Shown: in pieces, positions 21,226 through 33,935 of the stretch
How positions within the stretch are numbered: position 1 is the first letter of the stretch
Layout of the letters: each line of letters begins with the position of its first letter
Assembly (NCBI GenBank): GCA_020746105.1
Contig: CM036629.1
Coordinates: 8,769,501-8,833,500 of the forward strand
Source of the DNA: Trogon surrucura
Lineage: Eukaryota > Chordata > Aves > Trogoniformes > Trogonidae
Length of the DNA: 64,000 nucleotides
Direction of reading: 5' to 3'
Notes under the pieces: model-generated
The model's database searches: none
What the model was told of the DNA's origin: nothing
The model's input: the letters and a program-made list of their open reading frames with translations, nothing else
Made by a program: the position numbers and the translations under genes

Positions 21226-22069
21226 TTTCAAAGATACAAAATCATTTTACCAGCCACCAAAAAGGGAGGATGCAAAAATATGTTTGAAAATGTTTCCAGG
21301 AACTTCGTGTGCCCTGGAGTACTCACTAGCCACCTACACTTGTGATTTTATACAAATGCTTTCCATTTCTATCTTTTTGTGGTATGCCTAGTGAAAGACA
21401 TGTTGACACAAGACAGGAGGAAATGGCGGTATGTCTTATACAGGAAAAACTGTCAAATACACAACATTGGTTTTGAAGACAGTAATCTTAGACAATTTTT
21501 AAAAACAGTAATTTCCCACAAAGGTTTGACTTTGAAGGAATAATGTAACACCCAAGAGATTACGGAAGCAATAGCTGTTCCTTTGGTGGAAGCAGAAACT
21601 ACCCACTTGCTGGCCTATCTCTGCAATCTGATGCAGGATTTGTTACAAAAATCCCACTCTGCTGACAGAGAAGAGGTGGCCACTGTGAAAGGACCAGTAG
21701 TTAGTTACCTTTTGCTTTCAGGTTCACTGGCTACGTGATCAGCTCTTTCATTCCTGGAGCGATGGCTGGAAAGTTCTGCTGCCAACAAAAACCATCAAAG
21801 GGATCACAGGGATCAGGTGAACCCGAGGCCACGAACGACGTTACGTTACCAGGAATGGCTGATACTGCCCCAGTCAGCTTCTCGTGAAGTCAAAGTGATG
21901 GTATCAGCATGAGTATTTTACCCTGTTCTGCTTTTGCTTTGATCCCTGGGCAGCCTCCAGCAGACCGGATCAGGGATCCCTTCCCTCTGTCTTCTGGGAG
22001 TCGACAGGTCCTTCCACCATCCCCAACTCTGAAGCAACCACAGTCTCCAGCTGGTGTAACTTCTGGGAA
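21226..22069. other. Intergenic sequence, nothing recognised
   Basis: AT-rich unique sequence; no gene or repeat recognised. Confidence 0.4.
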
Positions 22070-22480
22070 GTGGTGGAGTCACCATCCCTGGAGGTGATTG
22101 GAAAAACATGGCACTTGGGGACATGGTTTAGGGGTCATGGTGGTGTTGGGTTGACTTGAACATAGGAAGTTCCACCTCAACATACGGAGAAACTTCTTTG
22201 CTGTGAGGGTGCCAGAGCCCTGGCCCAGGCTGCCCAGAGAGGGTGTGGAGTCTCCTGCTCTGGAGACTTTCAAACCCCGCCTGGACGCGTTCCTGTGTGG
22301 CTGCCCTGGGTGACCCTGCTCTGGCAGGGGGGTTGCACTGGGTGATCCCTAGAGCTCCCTTCCAACCCCCAATATTCTGTGATTCTGTGATTCAGTGATT
22401 CAATGATTCAATGATTTGATTCTGTGATTCTATGATGATCTCAGAGGCCTTTTCCAACCTTAATGATTCTGTGATTCTAC
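22070..22480 (+). mobile_element. Old CR1 3' end split by a younger CR1
   Basis: Pieces 22070-22154 (catccctggaggtg ... ggtggtgttgggttga) and about 22435-22480 (gatgatctcagagg ... gattctgtgattctac) together are one CR1 3' UTR. The gap between them is the CR1 listed next. Confidence 0.85.
22155..22434 (+). mobile_element. Younger CR1 nested in older CR1
   Basis: From 'cttgaacataggaagttcca' through 'tggagactttcaaaccccgc' and 'ggttgcactgggtgatccct' to an array of octamers (ttctgtga, ttcagtga, ttcaatga; 22375-22434). Same subfamily as 9553, 50140 and 56880. Confidence 0.9.
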
Positions 22481-25379
22481 GAATTAGGACAATGCTGCTC
22501 TCCCCTTCTGGGGCACAGAGGAGCAGCCAGACTGTTGGACAAATTGTGTTTAGTTGCGTTTTGGCATTTGACTGTGAGCTCCTCCTCGGCATCACTCCCT
22601 CTTGTCTCTAAGGTTTCAGCCGTGAATTAGGTACTTGGGTACCTCTCTGGTTTCTGGCGTAAATGACTTTGTCAGCGCCACACACAGACAACATGGGAAG
22701 CCTGGACATGACACTGTCATTCTTGGGCTAGCTTAAAAAGAGATCCTATCATGAAAAATCTCCCCTTCGAGATTATACATCTCCCAAAATACTAGCGGCA
22801 TAACCATTTTCTTGCAGGATCGTGTAGATTTAAAAACACTTGTATGTTCTAAGAAGAGGAGAGAAGTTAAAAAGCAAAATAAGTAAGACTTTGACTAAAA
22901 AGAAGCACACAGCATGGTATTAAAAAAAAAAAGCTCAGCGTCAGCTTAACGCTACTTCTCAATTTGTCAAAGGCAGAGAGGAACTGTAAGAGTTTTAGCC
23001 ACTATTACCCATCAGGGGTACAGCCTTCATGGCAAGAAAGGCATGTTTTTACACTGAATTAGTGTTCCAGCTTAAATCAGGCACATTGTGCATACACTGT
23101 ACCCAGTCTTTCCTTATGTCTGTCTTCCCTGGAGGCTCTGCTGCACTCGGTCCGCAAGGCAGAGGCACAGAGGAACCTGCTCGGACTCACCACATCGTGC
23201 CAGTCCTATTAGTTCCAAGTCAAGAGTGCAGAATGAATCAAAGCGCCTTTTTCAAGCAGAAGAGCTCTGCCGGAAAGAACGTCGGGAACAAACAATGCTC
23301 AGGAGAAAACTGAGCCTGAAGACTGAGTAGGAATATTGTTAAGGTATTAAGAAAAGTAAACAGAGGGGTTGGGGGAGAGAGGGGAAGGAATTTTTGCATT
23401 AACTTGCCCCATCACTGTGGGGTTTGTGCTTTTGTAGGCACTTGCATTACTGTCTTCCCCTTAACCGCAGAACTTCCCTTTGATGCACTGAACTTCCCTT
23501 TGGTGCATTGACGCAGAGTCTGGCCCTGCATGGCAATTTATGCCTCGAAAAGTACGAGTTAATTAATCCTTCCAGTGTTGGTGAGGCAAGAGTTGTCTAC
23601 ATGGCCCAAAGGCTCACTACCGACAGGGAAACTGGAAAAGAGAGAAGTGACTTTCTCCGCGTCACAAAGTACATCCTTGGCAGAACTGGCAGGGGTTCAG
23701 AAAACGGCAGGGTGCAGAAATCCCAGTTCTGAGCTCAGCCTATGGGGGAATGGATCATAAGTTTTAAAGTCTGCTGCCACTCTCACTGACAGAAGGGTTC
23801 TGGGATCTGCGGACTTGTGTCCTAGCAGTTCCTCAACAGACTTGGTGCTCCCATCCCTATGCCATTGATTCACCTGGTAGGAGAACAGCATCAGGGTAAT
23901 GATGAGATGCACAGTCAAGGTCAGCAGTCCTCCAGCTAACTGAAAGGAGGAAAAAAAAATTAAAGTGAAGCATGAGCTAACACACCAAGTTCCTGTAGCT
24001 TCCCAAGTGCAGACAGTGTGAAACTCCTCTGTATCTCCATCTATACAGCCTGCCAGATGCACCCGAAAGAGACACCTACAAACCATCCTCGTCTTTAGAC
24101 AAGATGCAACGACACTCAGCTGTGCAGCTGTAATGTTATTTTATACATACTTGGAAAAAACCTCAGCCCAGCTGCATGTCAACATCAACACCACGTCCGC
24201 CATGGAGGGTCCTCCTAGAACTGAAAGGATGGGAGCCGTCAGCCTCGTGCCAGGGTGACTTCGTTCAGCGGGGAGGTACAGGGACCTGCACGAGATGCAC
24301 ACTCTGCACCGGGAAGGACGACTGGGACAGGCTGTCAGCTGGGACATCAGTAACACCATCAAAGAGCAATTGTTGGGCAACTCGTGAGCCTGTAGGTGCC
24401 AGAAGAGCGATCAACGGCCGCTGTATTTAGAACAGGGAGTCACCATGGGTGGGTTTGTTTCTGTTTTTCACTAGCAGCCAGTATAGATAGTTAAAACCAG
24501 AGAGCACAGCAGGGAAAAAAAAACCCAAACCCAACCTCACTTGACTGCCTTTGTCTCTTGCCAGATGTCACTGTCCGGTTTAGACGGTGCCGCTCGATCT
24601 TGGCTTGCACACAGCAAGCTCCACGCAACAGCCCGTAGGAAGCCCCCTCTAGGCGTCCCACCCTACACACAGGGAGAGTTAATAGCACAGAGGGTGGGAG
24701 ACAGAATCCCCTTTGCTGCAACTTTGTGAAATTTCCAGTGATTTATGGGTTGTCTCAGCAGATGGAGCCATTGCAGTACACACCACAGACTGCCGGCGAG
24801 GCTGAGTCCGCGAGTCCAAAGGGAAAAAAGCTTCTGCCTGCTCTGAGAATGTGTTCAAAAGAATCCTTGGCCATATCCAGGAAAATGTGTGTAATCCAGG
24901 CAACTACATGCTCTTTTAGCAAATAGATTGGCTTGCCCTAAATCTTCTAAGACTGATTTTTAGAGCTACAGGATCACTAGTAATTCTACGTTAGCAGCAC
25001 AACTTAGGCTTATGGTTTTAACGTGTTTGAAAGCTGACAGGTCCTCAAATCATCCCCACTCAGTAATTCTGGTACACAAAGACCAGCCTTTGACACAATA
25101 ATCAGCCAGTTACCCTTTCTGGTGCCAAAATCCATTTTTTTAAAGGTCAGATGAAATGGTAGACAGATGCAATTGCTGAATCATTACGTTGCAGGATACC
25201 CTTGGCCAACAGAGTGTGGCTTTCAGAATACGTACGCACCGCATATTGAGGAAAGTAATACACGTACAAATGCAATGATGCAGGTTTCCAGAAACACATT
25301 AATTTATGAGTATGACTCTCTGAAGGTTCTGAGGAGATAACTATGCTCATAAACTTAGGCATAAACCAGCAAGCAATTC
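22481..25379. other. Intergenic sequence, no recognised gene
   Basis: No known family seen. Two minus-strand splice-flanked hydrophobic segments are noted under findings (23874-23939 and near 24150-24220). A 20-bp tandem duplicate lies at 23470-23509. Confidence 0.4.
23470..23509. repeat. 20-bp tandem duplicate
   Basis: Two copies of 'gaacttcccttt[ga]tgca' in a row, 18 of 20 matching. Confidence 0.85.
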
Positions 25380-26530
25380 ATGGCACAATTAGAATTTGAC
25401 ACTGTCCCTCACAATATCCTTATGGCCAAGTTGGTTTCCCATGGCTTGGATGGGCACATATTCTGCTGGGTGAAACACTGGCTGGATGGCCGGGCCCAAA
25501 GAGTTGTGGTCAATGGAGTTAAATCCAATTGGCGGCAAGTCACGAGTGGTGTCCCTCAGGGCTCGGTGCTGGGGCCACTCTTGTTTAACATCTGCATCAG
25601 TGATCTAGATGAGGGGATTGAGTGCATCCTCAGCAAGTTTGCAGATGACACCAAGCTGGGAGGGAGTGTCGATCTGCTGGAGGGTAGAAAGGCTCTACAG
25701 AGGGATCTGGACAGAATGGATGGATGGGCCCAGACCAACTCCAGGCATTTCAACAGAGCCAAGTGTAGGGCCCTGCTTTTTGGTCATGGCAACCCCATGC
25801 AACGCTACCGGCTTGGGGAAGGGTGGCTGGAAGGCTGTCTGGCGGAAAAGGATCTGGGTGTTCTAATGGACAGCCGGCTGAATATGAGCCAGCAGTGTGC
25901 CCAGGTGGCCAAGGCCAACGGCATCCTGGCTTGTATTAGAAATTGTGTGACCAGCAGAAGTAGGGAGGTGATTGTCCCCCTGTACTCAGCACTGGTGAGG
26001 CCGCACCTTGAGCATTGTGTTCAGTTTTGGGCACCTCAGTATAAGAGGGATATCGAGGTGTTGAAGTGAGTCCAGAAAAGGACAACAAAGCTGGTGAAGG
26101 GCCTGGAGAATAGAGCTTACGAGGAGCGATTGAGGGAGCTGGGACTGTTCAGTTTAAGGAAGAGGAGGCTGAGGGGGGACCTCATCATGCTCTACAATTA
26201 CTTGAAAGGACATTGTAGAGAGGTTGGTGGTGGTCTCTTCTCACAGGTTGTTAGGGACAGAACCAGGGGGAATGGTTTCAAGTTGCAACAGGGTAGGTTT
26301 AGACTGGACATTAGGAAGAAATTCTTCATGGAAAGAGTGGTCAGACACTGGAACAGACTGCCTAGGGAGGGGGTTGAGTCGCCATCCCTGGATGTGTTCA
26401 ACTGTCGCTTAGATGTGGTGTTGGGTGATATGGTTTAGGGACGAACTTGTAGTGTAGGGTTAATGGTTGGACTCGATGATCCCAAGGGTCTTTTCCAACC
26501 TGAACTCTTCTATGATTCTATGATTCTATA
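25380..26530 (+). mobile_element. CR1 LINE with open reverse-transcriptase C-terminal half
   Basis: This 1.15-kb copy is the longest in the window. A 229-codon open frame (25380-26069) starts inside the reverse transcriptase. [10 protein letters not shown] is at residues 57-66 and the catalytic FADD box at 87-90 (25638-25649), followed by the usual C-terminal [15 protein letters not shown] block. The frame ends where CR1 ORF2 still continues, so it is broken. The 3' UTR ends with 'tctatgattctatgattctat' octamers. The 5' part, including the endonuclease, is absent, so the copy cannot move by itself. Relatively good frame preservation suggests a younger copy. Confidence 0.95.
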
Positions 26531-28189
26531 AACAGATTAATAATCTCCCGCTCAAGCACCTAATCAAGAAGAAGCTGCATTCATCAAAGGCTTCTGTTGA
26601 CATTATACATTACTGAAGGAGAATCGGGATTTCATATCTCCTTGGTACGCAAACTCATCACCATTTTCCCTGATGGAGGCTCCACACTATACAAAGGGCA
26701 GAGATTACTTCACTTAATAGAGAACGAGAGAATGCCTTCAAGAACTGTCCCCATACACTTTGCAGGCTGTGTAAAACCCGCTCACAAGCTACACAATAGG
26801 CAGTCAGCAATCCTGCCCCATATATTTTTAAATGCTTTGTAATTCTGAGTGCTAAAGATAGCACGGCGGCTCTTCTGCAGTGGCACGTCGGTGTGATTCT
26901 GGGACACGTTGCCGTTGTGCTGCTGGGCTGATGGTAAATCAAGGTAACGCTTCCAGCCCCAAACAAATCTCTCCTGGAGTTATGGTTTTGGCTCTACAGA
27001 CCATCCCAGCAGGGAATGTCACACTGAAAGCAAGCTAAGGTCTGCAACACCAAGCCTACGCTTTCAGCACTGCAAGCCTACGAAGGACACGAGGGGTATG
27101 TTACGGCATTATCTGGGGACAGCCTGGCTTTATGAGTAACGTGCCATAAATCAATGGGAATTTGGTAAAAACGAGAGCTCCCAAGAGCTGGACAGAGACC
27201 AAAATCAGGCATGCGAGGTATTTCTGCCACGTACTTCCACTAAAGCCTGGAGGTTTAACTTCTAATATACAATTCAGTGCCAGGCTCCAAAGCAAAGCTT
27301 TCTCGTTGCACTAACTCCTGGGGTAGCTTTGGATTGAAGCAGCTATTGAAACCGAGACCACAAAACCCTTCTCATTGGGGGATAAACCTAAATTTAGACC
27401 CTAATCTTCAAATGAACATATGAAGCTGATCTACCCGCTGCATTACTAATGTTCTTTACCAATATATGATATCTTAAAGGCATTTTGTTTCCCTTGGCAT
27501 CTGTGTGGCAAGGAGTTGGATTAACAGGATGGATTCTGCTGGAAATATCCATCACTATGCGGAGCAAGCATGATTAATAAGGAATCAGTTCACCCACCTT
27601 TTAAAAATACTTTTCCGTAGAAACTGCAGGGGAGAGAAGTCGGGAAAAAAAAGAAAAGAAAAAAGAAATAATGAAACATCCAGAGATAACTGTATTATGC
27701 ACTGGTGTAAAGACACCATTGACACATGTGCTCAGAGGCTGGGCCGAACCTGCTGGCAGCAACAGCAAATTAAAACTTCTTTGGGGAGCATCGGTCATGC
27801 CGCTGCAAGTCAGGAGTTGCATTTATGGAGCTGAAGTGAGGTTGCCTAGACCTGACACAGGGAGATGAAGAGACTGCAAATAAGACAAAGCATATTCCTG
27901 GCCAGATGCTAAGCTCAGGCCTCTCTCAGGAACCTTCTTGTTTTTAAGACCTTCAATGTTTTTAAGGAGGTCACTGCTAATCAGCTTTGCAGCTGTTGAG
28001 GAGTTGACAGTCAGAGCAAACTGTGATCGTGCCATTACCTCCTCAACTAACTATTTGGGAGGAAACTGGATGCAAGGGAAAATTTAAAAGTAGAGGAATA
28101 TTCTGCAATAAAAATACAACCTCATGCAGGGAAGCAGGATGAGCAACGCTTATTAGGAAAAGCAGCTAAGTGTGTATTTTCTTCTGCTT
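26531..28189. other. Intergenic sequence, nothing recognised
   Basis: AT-rich unique sequence with an A/G-rich run near 27646-27668. No gene or known repeat. Confidence 0.4.
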
Positions 28190-29461
28190 GTGATGGGCTC
28201 TACAACTACCTGAAAGGAGGATGTAGAGAAGCACTGTTGGTCTCTTGTCACAAGTTACAACTGATAGGACAGGAGGAAATGAATTCAAGTTACACCAGGG
28301 AAGGTTTAGGTTGGTCCAGTGCTGTTCAACATCTTTGTCAGTGACATGGACGACGGCATTGAGTGCGCCCTCAGCCAGTTTGCCGACGACACCAAGCTGT
28401 GTGGTGCCGTGGACTCACTTGAGGGAAGAGATGCCGTCCAGAGGGACCTTGATAGGCTTGAGAAATGGGCCAGTGCAAACTGCAGGAGCTTCAACAAGTC
28501 TAAGTGCAAGGTCCTTCACCTGGCTCGGGCCAATCCCAGGCACAAACACAAACTGGGCACAGAGTGGGTTGAGAGTAGCCCTGAAGAGAAGGATTTGGGG
28601 GTGTTGATAGACGAGAAGCTCAACATGAGCCGGCAGGGCGCTCATGCAGCCCAGAAGGCCAACTGCATCCTGGGATGTGTCAGGAGAAGCATAGCCAGCA
28701 GGGCAAGAGAGGGGATCCTCCCCCTTTACTCTGCTCTGGTGAGACCCCACCTCGAATACTGCGTCCAGTTCTGGTGTCCCCACCATAAGAGGGACATGGA
28801 TCTGTTGGAGCGTGTTCAGAGGAGGCCACAAAGATGATCCAGGGACTGGAGCTCTGCTACGAGGACAGGCTGAGGGAGCTGGGGTTGTTCAGTCTTGAAA
28901 AGAGAAGACTCTGGGGGGACCTAATAGCTGCCTTCCAATACCTGAAGAGATCCTACAGGAAGGCTGGGGAGGGACTTTTTACAAGAGCGTCCACTGATAG
29001 GACAAGGGGAAATGGGTTTAAGTTGAAGAAGAATAGATTTAGATTAGATCTTAGGAAGAAATTCTTCAGTACAAGAGTGGCAAAACTCTGGAATAAATTG
29101 CCCAGAGAGGTTGTGGCTGCCCCCTCCCTGGAGGTGTTCAAGGCTGTTCAAGGCTGTTCAAGGCTGAGTTGGACAGAGCGTTGAGGAGCCTGATCTAGTT
29201 GAGAGGTGTCCCTGCCCGTGACAGGGAGGTTGGATTAGATGATCTCTAAGGTCCCTTCCAACCTAGGCCATTCAATAGGAAAAATTTGCACGCTGAAAGG
29301 GTTATCAAAGACTGGCACCGGCTGCCCAGGGCAGTGATTGAATTGTCATCCCTGGATGCGTCTAGATGTGGTGCTCGTGGGTCAGAAGTGGTAGAGTTAG
29401 ATAACAGTTGGACTTGATGATCTTAAAAGTCTTTTCCAAACAGAATGATTTTATGATTCTA
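28190..29461 (+). mobile_element. Old CR1 interrupted by a younger CR1
   Basis: The 5' piece 28190-28313 (gatgggctctacaactacct ... aggtttaggttgg) and the 3' piece 29274-29461 (aataggaaaaattt ... ggacttgatgatcttaaaag ... ttatgattctac) are contiguous parts of one CR1. The 960-bp copy between them is listed next. Confidence 0.88.
28314..29273 (+). mobile_element. Younger CR1 nested in older CR1, with RT C-terminal frame
   Basis: The frame at 28319-28834 gives LFNIFVSDMDDGIE, then FADDTK at residues 21-26, and [15 protein letters not shown] near its end. The 3' UTR carries 'gatctagttgagaggtgtcc' and 'gatgatctctaaggtccctt' and stops at 'ccattc' without a full octamer. A 10-bp unit (gttcaaggct) is repeated three times at 29138-29165. 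Same subfamily as the copy in GINS3 intron 1. Confidence 0.93.
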
Positions 29462-29990
29462 CAACCTGAGCCAGCAGCCAAACACCCACACAGCCTCTCG
29501 CCCCTCTCCTGCAGGATAGGGAGAAAACAGAAGGAAGGTGAAAAGACTCACAGATCAAGCTTAATAGGGAAAGGAAAAGCAAAAAGGGGAATTAATTCAC
29601 TAGTCCCTATTGGCAGGCAGATATCCAGCCGCCACCTGGGAAGCAGGGTCTCGGCACACGTAACCATTGTTGAAGAAGACAAATGCCATCACCACAAATG
29701 TACTCTCTTCCACCTCCTTTCCCTGAGCTTTTATTGCTGAGGGCAATACCACCTGGTATGGAAAATCCCTTTGGTTGGCTGTGCCAGCCGTGCCTCTACC
29801 CTGTCTCCAGCCCATCCCCAGCCTCCTCACTGGAGGAGGGTGCAGGAAAAGCCTCGCAAGAGCTGTTCATCAATTATCAACATTGCATTATCAACATTGT
29901 TTTAGCCACAAATGCAAAGCAGAGCATCATGCGGGCTGCTGTAAAGAAAGTGAACTCCATCCTGGCCAGACCCAGTACAATGCTCCATCA
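29462..29990. mobile_element. Endogenous retrovirus LTR-type fossil, avian
   Basis: The stretch resembles a family of avian retroviral LTR-region sequences. Marks I recognise are 'caaacacccacacagcctct', 'gagcttttattgctga', 'ggtatggaaaatccctttgg', 'attatcaacattg' and 'gtgaactccatcctggccag'. It is a worn fragment with no viral genes beside it. Family level (gammaretrovirus-like, K or L class) and orientation were not determined. Probably old. It directly follows the CR1 tail at 29461. Confidence 0.5.
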
Positions 29991-30291
29991 GAAAATTATT
30001 CAGAAAATAACATAATTTTAACATCCTGCTGTAATTTTATGTGATTGCATTAGACTTTTATCTTCAATGCCTGGCTCACGCATTTCACATCATTAATATA
30101 TCAGACATGCTAACCATTTCGATGTTTCAAATCCCCAAATTTTCTACCACATGAACAAAGCTCCCTCATACAGGAAACCAATAAGCCATACCTACAGAGT
30201 TGTGAAGTCGCTCTTTGGTACCTCATCAATAATTACCTCCTGACAGAGCCGGGCATCTGAGAACTGTTGCAGAGCCAAGCCTTGCTCCGTG

Positions 30292-30545
30292 AAATCACAG
30301 AATCACAGAACGTCAGGGGTTGGAAGGGACCTCAAAAGATCATCTAGTCCAGAATCACCCTGAGTAGGTCACACAGGAACGCGTCCAGGCAGGATTTGAA
30401 AGTCTCCAGAGAAGGAGACTCCACACCCTCTCTGGGCAGCCTGGGCCAGGGCTCTGTTACCCTCACAGTGAAAAAGTTTTTTCCAATGTTTTTGTGGAAC
30501 CTCCTATATTCCAGCTTGTATCCATCGCCCCTTGAATGAGCTCGT
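30292..30545 (-). mobile_element. CR1 LINE 3' fragment
   Basis: Begins 'aatcacagaatcacagaacg', then 'ggttggaagggacctcaaaa', 'caggaacgcgtccaggcagg' and 'gcctgggccagggctctgtt'. Confidence 0.95.
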
Positions 30546-32008
30546 TCAGAAGGAACCACAAGCCCCATTCTGTTTCACCTGAAAATGTCTCTACTAGAAA
30601 GACCTAGAAGTGTGGCCGTTTAGAAATGAAGCAGATAAATCAACTCTGTGCTGCACAGAAGTCTCGGAAAGGACATTAGCGAAAAGGCTAAAATGTATAT
30701 GACATGTTACTTAATGCACTCAGGAGCTCCAGTATGGAGACCATTAGTCAAATGAGAAGAAAAGCAAAGCATTGGCACTGAAGCACCAATAAAAGAAAGT
30801 CTGAATCTCTTTAAGGACTGCTACTTGTAATACTGAAAGACAATCAACACAAAAACTCACCATTGGTGAACGGATATAAGCGCATATCCTGCGGTGGATT
30901 TCCACCCGTTTAATGCCATGGAGATATCTGGCCCTGAAATTCTGCAAGAAGGAGACAGGCTTTTGAACTCCACATTTTGAAAATAAGGTCTAAAACCATC
31001 ACTCGTCTCAATGAGATTACTCCGGGTTTGCCACACCTTCCCCACCGAGGGTGCTTTTGTTGTTACTTTACTAACTCTGCTTGTAAATAACAGGATTATA
31101 AGAAAATGAGAAAATCAAAAAACAGGCGGTCTCTCTGAGGTTAAACCACTGCCAAATAATCCACGTCTGAGTTTGCATGATAAAGCCTGCCACTGAGTGC
31201 ACAGAATTACAAGCCACAAAGTCCAGAGAAAAGACATTTGCTTTTAAAATATCTCATGGGGGTTTGTCCCTTTTGAATGCAACATTCCTGGATGTTTAAC
31301 TGATGACACTTGCAGGCTGCTGACTTACCGGCAGTGCCGTGTAGCGCTGGCCACTTACAGGGGTGTTTCACGAAAACCAAGACAAACTTTATAGGATCAA
31401 AGAGCCGTCCGTGCCTTGAAAGAGAAGAACTGAGATCTGAGCACACATCGTTGCGGATGTTCTCAGAAGTGCCCGGCGATGCAAGCCGCCCGGCTCGTCT
31501 CTTCTTCACATCCCCCTGCGCCATGAACTGCTGGACTTCTGCCAGGCAGGATGTTCAGAAAGAACCGCACCATCCCTTTGAGCCCTTGACTCCGAGGGTC
31601 AGGATCTCAGACTCGCCCCGCGTGCTTCGCAAGCTCCCGGTGCTCACCTCTTAGACGGTTTCTTCTCATTCCTGGTGAGCACCTTTCTGTCTCCCCAAGA
31701 TGCCAGGAATGCGAGAAACTGGTTTTGTTCTCTTCCTCATGGACCTCCTGGTTATTATTATCTTTCAGTGTGCTCATTCTTACTACAGTCCCACTAAATT
31801 AGCCAAATTCTCAGTATGTATTTGGCATAATGTGACATTTCTATAGCATTTTTTACACTGAAGGACCAAAAATCCTCTTCACGAGCTACGAACAATACTC
31901 TCTACTTTTGGATGTGATGCAGCGTGCTCCAGCAACGAGCTGTTGGGTTTCACTTCCCATATGTGACCAGAGAAGAAACAATTTGGATCTTTCCCTTCTA
32001 CACAGAAT
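30546..32008. other. Intergenic sequence with one strong exon-like segment
   Basis: No gene recognised. On the minus strand 30860-30942 has the best splice signals of the region (see next entry). A minus-strand ATG-started frame at 31524 (MAQGDVKKRRAGRLASPG...) ends at possible donors CACCCCT|GTAAGT or TGCCG|GTAAGT, but it is unassigned. Confidence 0.35.
30860..30942 (-). other. Unrecognised exon-like segment with strong splice sites
   Basis: Acceptor 'cctgtctccttcttgcag' and donor CCAATG|GTGAGT on the minus strand enclose about 82 nt. One frame reads NFRARYLHGIKRVEIHRR and on to AYIRSPM; a second frame is also open. No family recognised. It could be a non-coding RNA exon or chance. Confidence 0.2.
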
Positions 32009-32075
32009 CTTTGGTTGGAAGAGACCTTTAAGATCATCAGGTCCAACCACTGACCCAGCATGCCTCAAAACCACC
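32009..32075 (-). mobile_element. CR1 3' end fragment
   Basis: Short reversed CR1 end: 'tttggttggaagagaccttt' then 'aagatcatcaggtccaacca'. Confidence 0.8.
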
Positions 32076-33549
32076 TGAAAAACGTCAGGCAACCTGACCA
32101 GATATCCACAGTCCAAAATTGAAAAGCAGTGGTCAAGAGACCATCACATTTAAGAGGTTCAGAGATTCTGCTGGTCACACACAGCAAGCCAAAAGGAGCA
32201 GCCACAATCCCACAAAGCAAAGGGAGATTTCTGTTTCTGAGAACAAGGGAATATCAGCGTCCTGCTGGTGGATGACGGGCTGGAGTAACGCTGGTGACAC
32301 CGAAACCACCGTTCAGAGAGCACAGGCAGCTGAAAATGGGAAACGCAGATGACTGGTATCCTCTCCTGGTTCACTGGTACAGACAACGTGCCAGATAAAG
32401 GGGGGAAAAAAAAGAAAAATAAAGAAAAAAAAAGCCAGATCTGTGAAATCTGAATGAAGGCAATGAAGAAATTGATAGCAGTCATGTTTTGTTACTTTAC
32501 TGACTGCACCTAAGTGAGTCGATACAAACCGACTCTCCCTGCAATTCAGAATTCAATCTCTTATCTCCGAGAAATAAGAAACAGTGTCTTTTTTTTTCAG
32601 GAACTCAGTTAATGAAACTCTCCACGTGAATGTGCATAAGAGTGAGAACTGAAAATGACGAAAGAGACTGTCAGGATACAAACAGAAAAAATATTAAAAA
32701 TATCTGTAGTCAGATTTGTTCATTGTCATCTGAAAGACAAAGAATAGTATCTTCTTTTCTTTACAGGAGTAAAAGTTGCAAATTTTAGCTCGCTTTGACT
32801 GGAAATGTCCTGGAGAGCTCAGAAAAAAAGCCCAACAATTTAGAAAGTGAACCTCACGCCTGTATCATCTTTTCACACAGGTCATTGGTTCCTAGTTTTT
32901 ACATAACTTCTGAAAAAAAAAAAAAATCCTTTCTTCTGTGCACAAAGATCGATTCATTAGACTTTTTTTTTTTTCTGTATCTGGGCACCGAGCAGCCTTT
33001 TGCTGAACGGAGTTGGAATGCACGCAGCTTAATTGGAAGAGCGTCATTTCCAACATCTCCCTGGAATATTTACCACGAAGGGTGAGATTTAAGGAAAAGG
33101 AAAACGATGACGTTTAAGTTTTATGCTGCGGAAAAGATTCACTGTTTTGCTCAGCGGCTGGAGCGCATTATGGGTAGGAAAGGGCTTCCCTCTCAAGAAT
33201 GAAAATAGTACTTCACTTCCATCCACCTTACGTGAAAAAAATGAAAATACACGTGAGTTTTCTACTCACATCGCCACAGAGGAATCCCATTCCTTTTGAA
33301 GTTACTGCAGATACAGAGTTCTGCGCTGTAATCAGCAATTTCCTGCTGAAAGCCGTTATCGCAATTATCATTTTCCCACACTTCTAAGCAAAAACAACGT
33401 GAAATTGCCATCTAGGGGACTCCAAGCGCAAGAAACACCAGCAACTTTTGGCAGCACGCCCGGCGACATCACAAAAAGTTTCAGCAACGTGGCACCACTC
33501 TTTAAAGAGGAGACCTTCATCAAGTGCCTGCTGCTGCCTTAACCATGGC
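32076..33549. other. AT-rich intergenic sequence
   Basis: Contains A-rich simple sequence (32401-32434) and A or T runs near 32919 and 32965. No gene recognised. Confidence 0.45.
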
Positions 33550-33935
33550 TTCAGTTTGGAGAAGAGGAGACTGAGGGGTTACCTTATTAATGTTTACAAA
33601 TATATCAAGGGTGAGTGTCACGAGGATGGAGCCAGGCTCTTCTCGGTGACAACCACTGATAGGACAAGGGGTAATGGGCTGAAACTGGAACATAAGAGGT
33701 TCCGCTTAAACTCGAGAAGAAACTTCTTCTCAGTGAGGGTGACGGAGCCCTGGAACAGGCTGCCCAGAGAGGTTGTGGAGTCTCCTTCTCTGGAGACATT
33801 CAAGACCTGCCTGGACACGTTCCTGTGTAGCATAATCTAGGCATTCCTGCTCTGGCAGGGGGATTGGACTTGATGATCTTTCGAGGTCCCTTCCAATCCC
33901 TGACATTCTATGATTCTATGATTCTATGATTCCCA
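33550..33935 (+). mobile_element. CR1 LINE, 5'-truncated, 3' end intact
   Basis: Starts 'ttggagaagaggagactgag', includes 'gaaacttcttctcagtgagg' and 'gacattcaagacctgcctgg', and ends with three 'attctatg' octamers (33905-33930). Confidence 0.95.

Noticed and set aside
25380-26069. A 229-codon frame as a host gene
   Set aside because: Contains [10 protein letters not shown] and FADD boxes and the CR1 C-terminal block; it is LINE reverse transcriptase.
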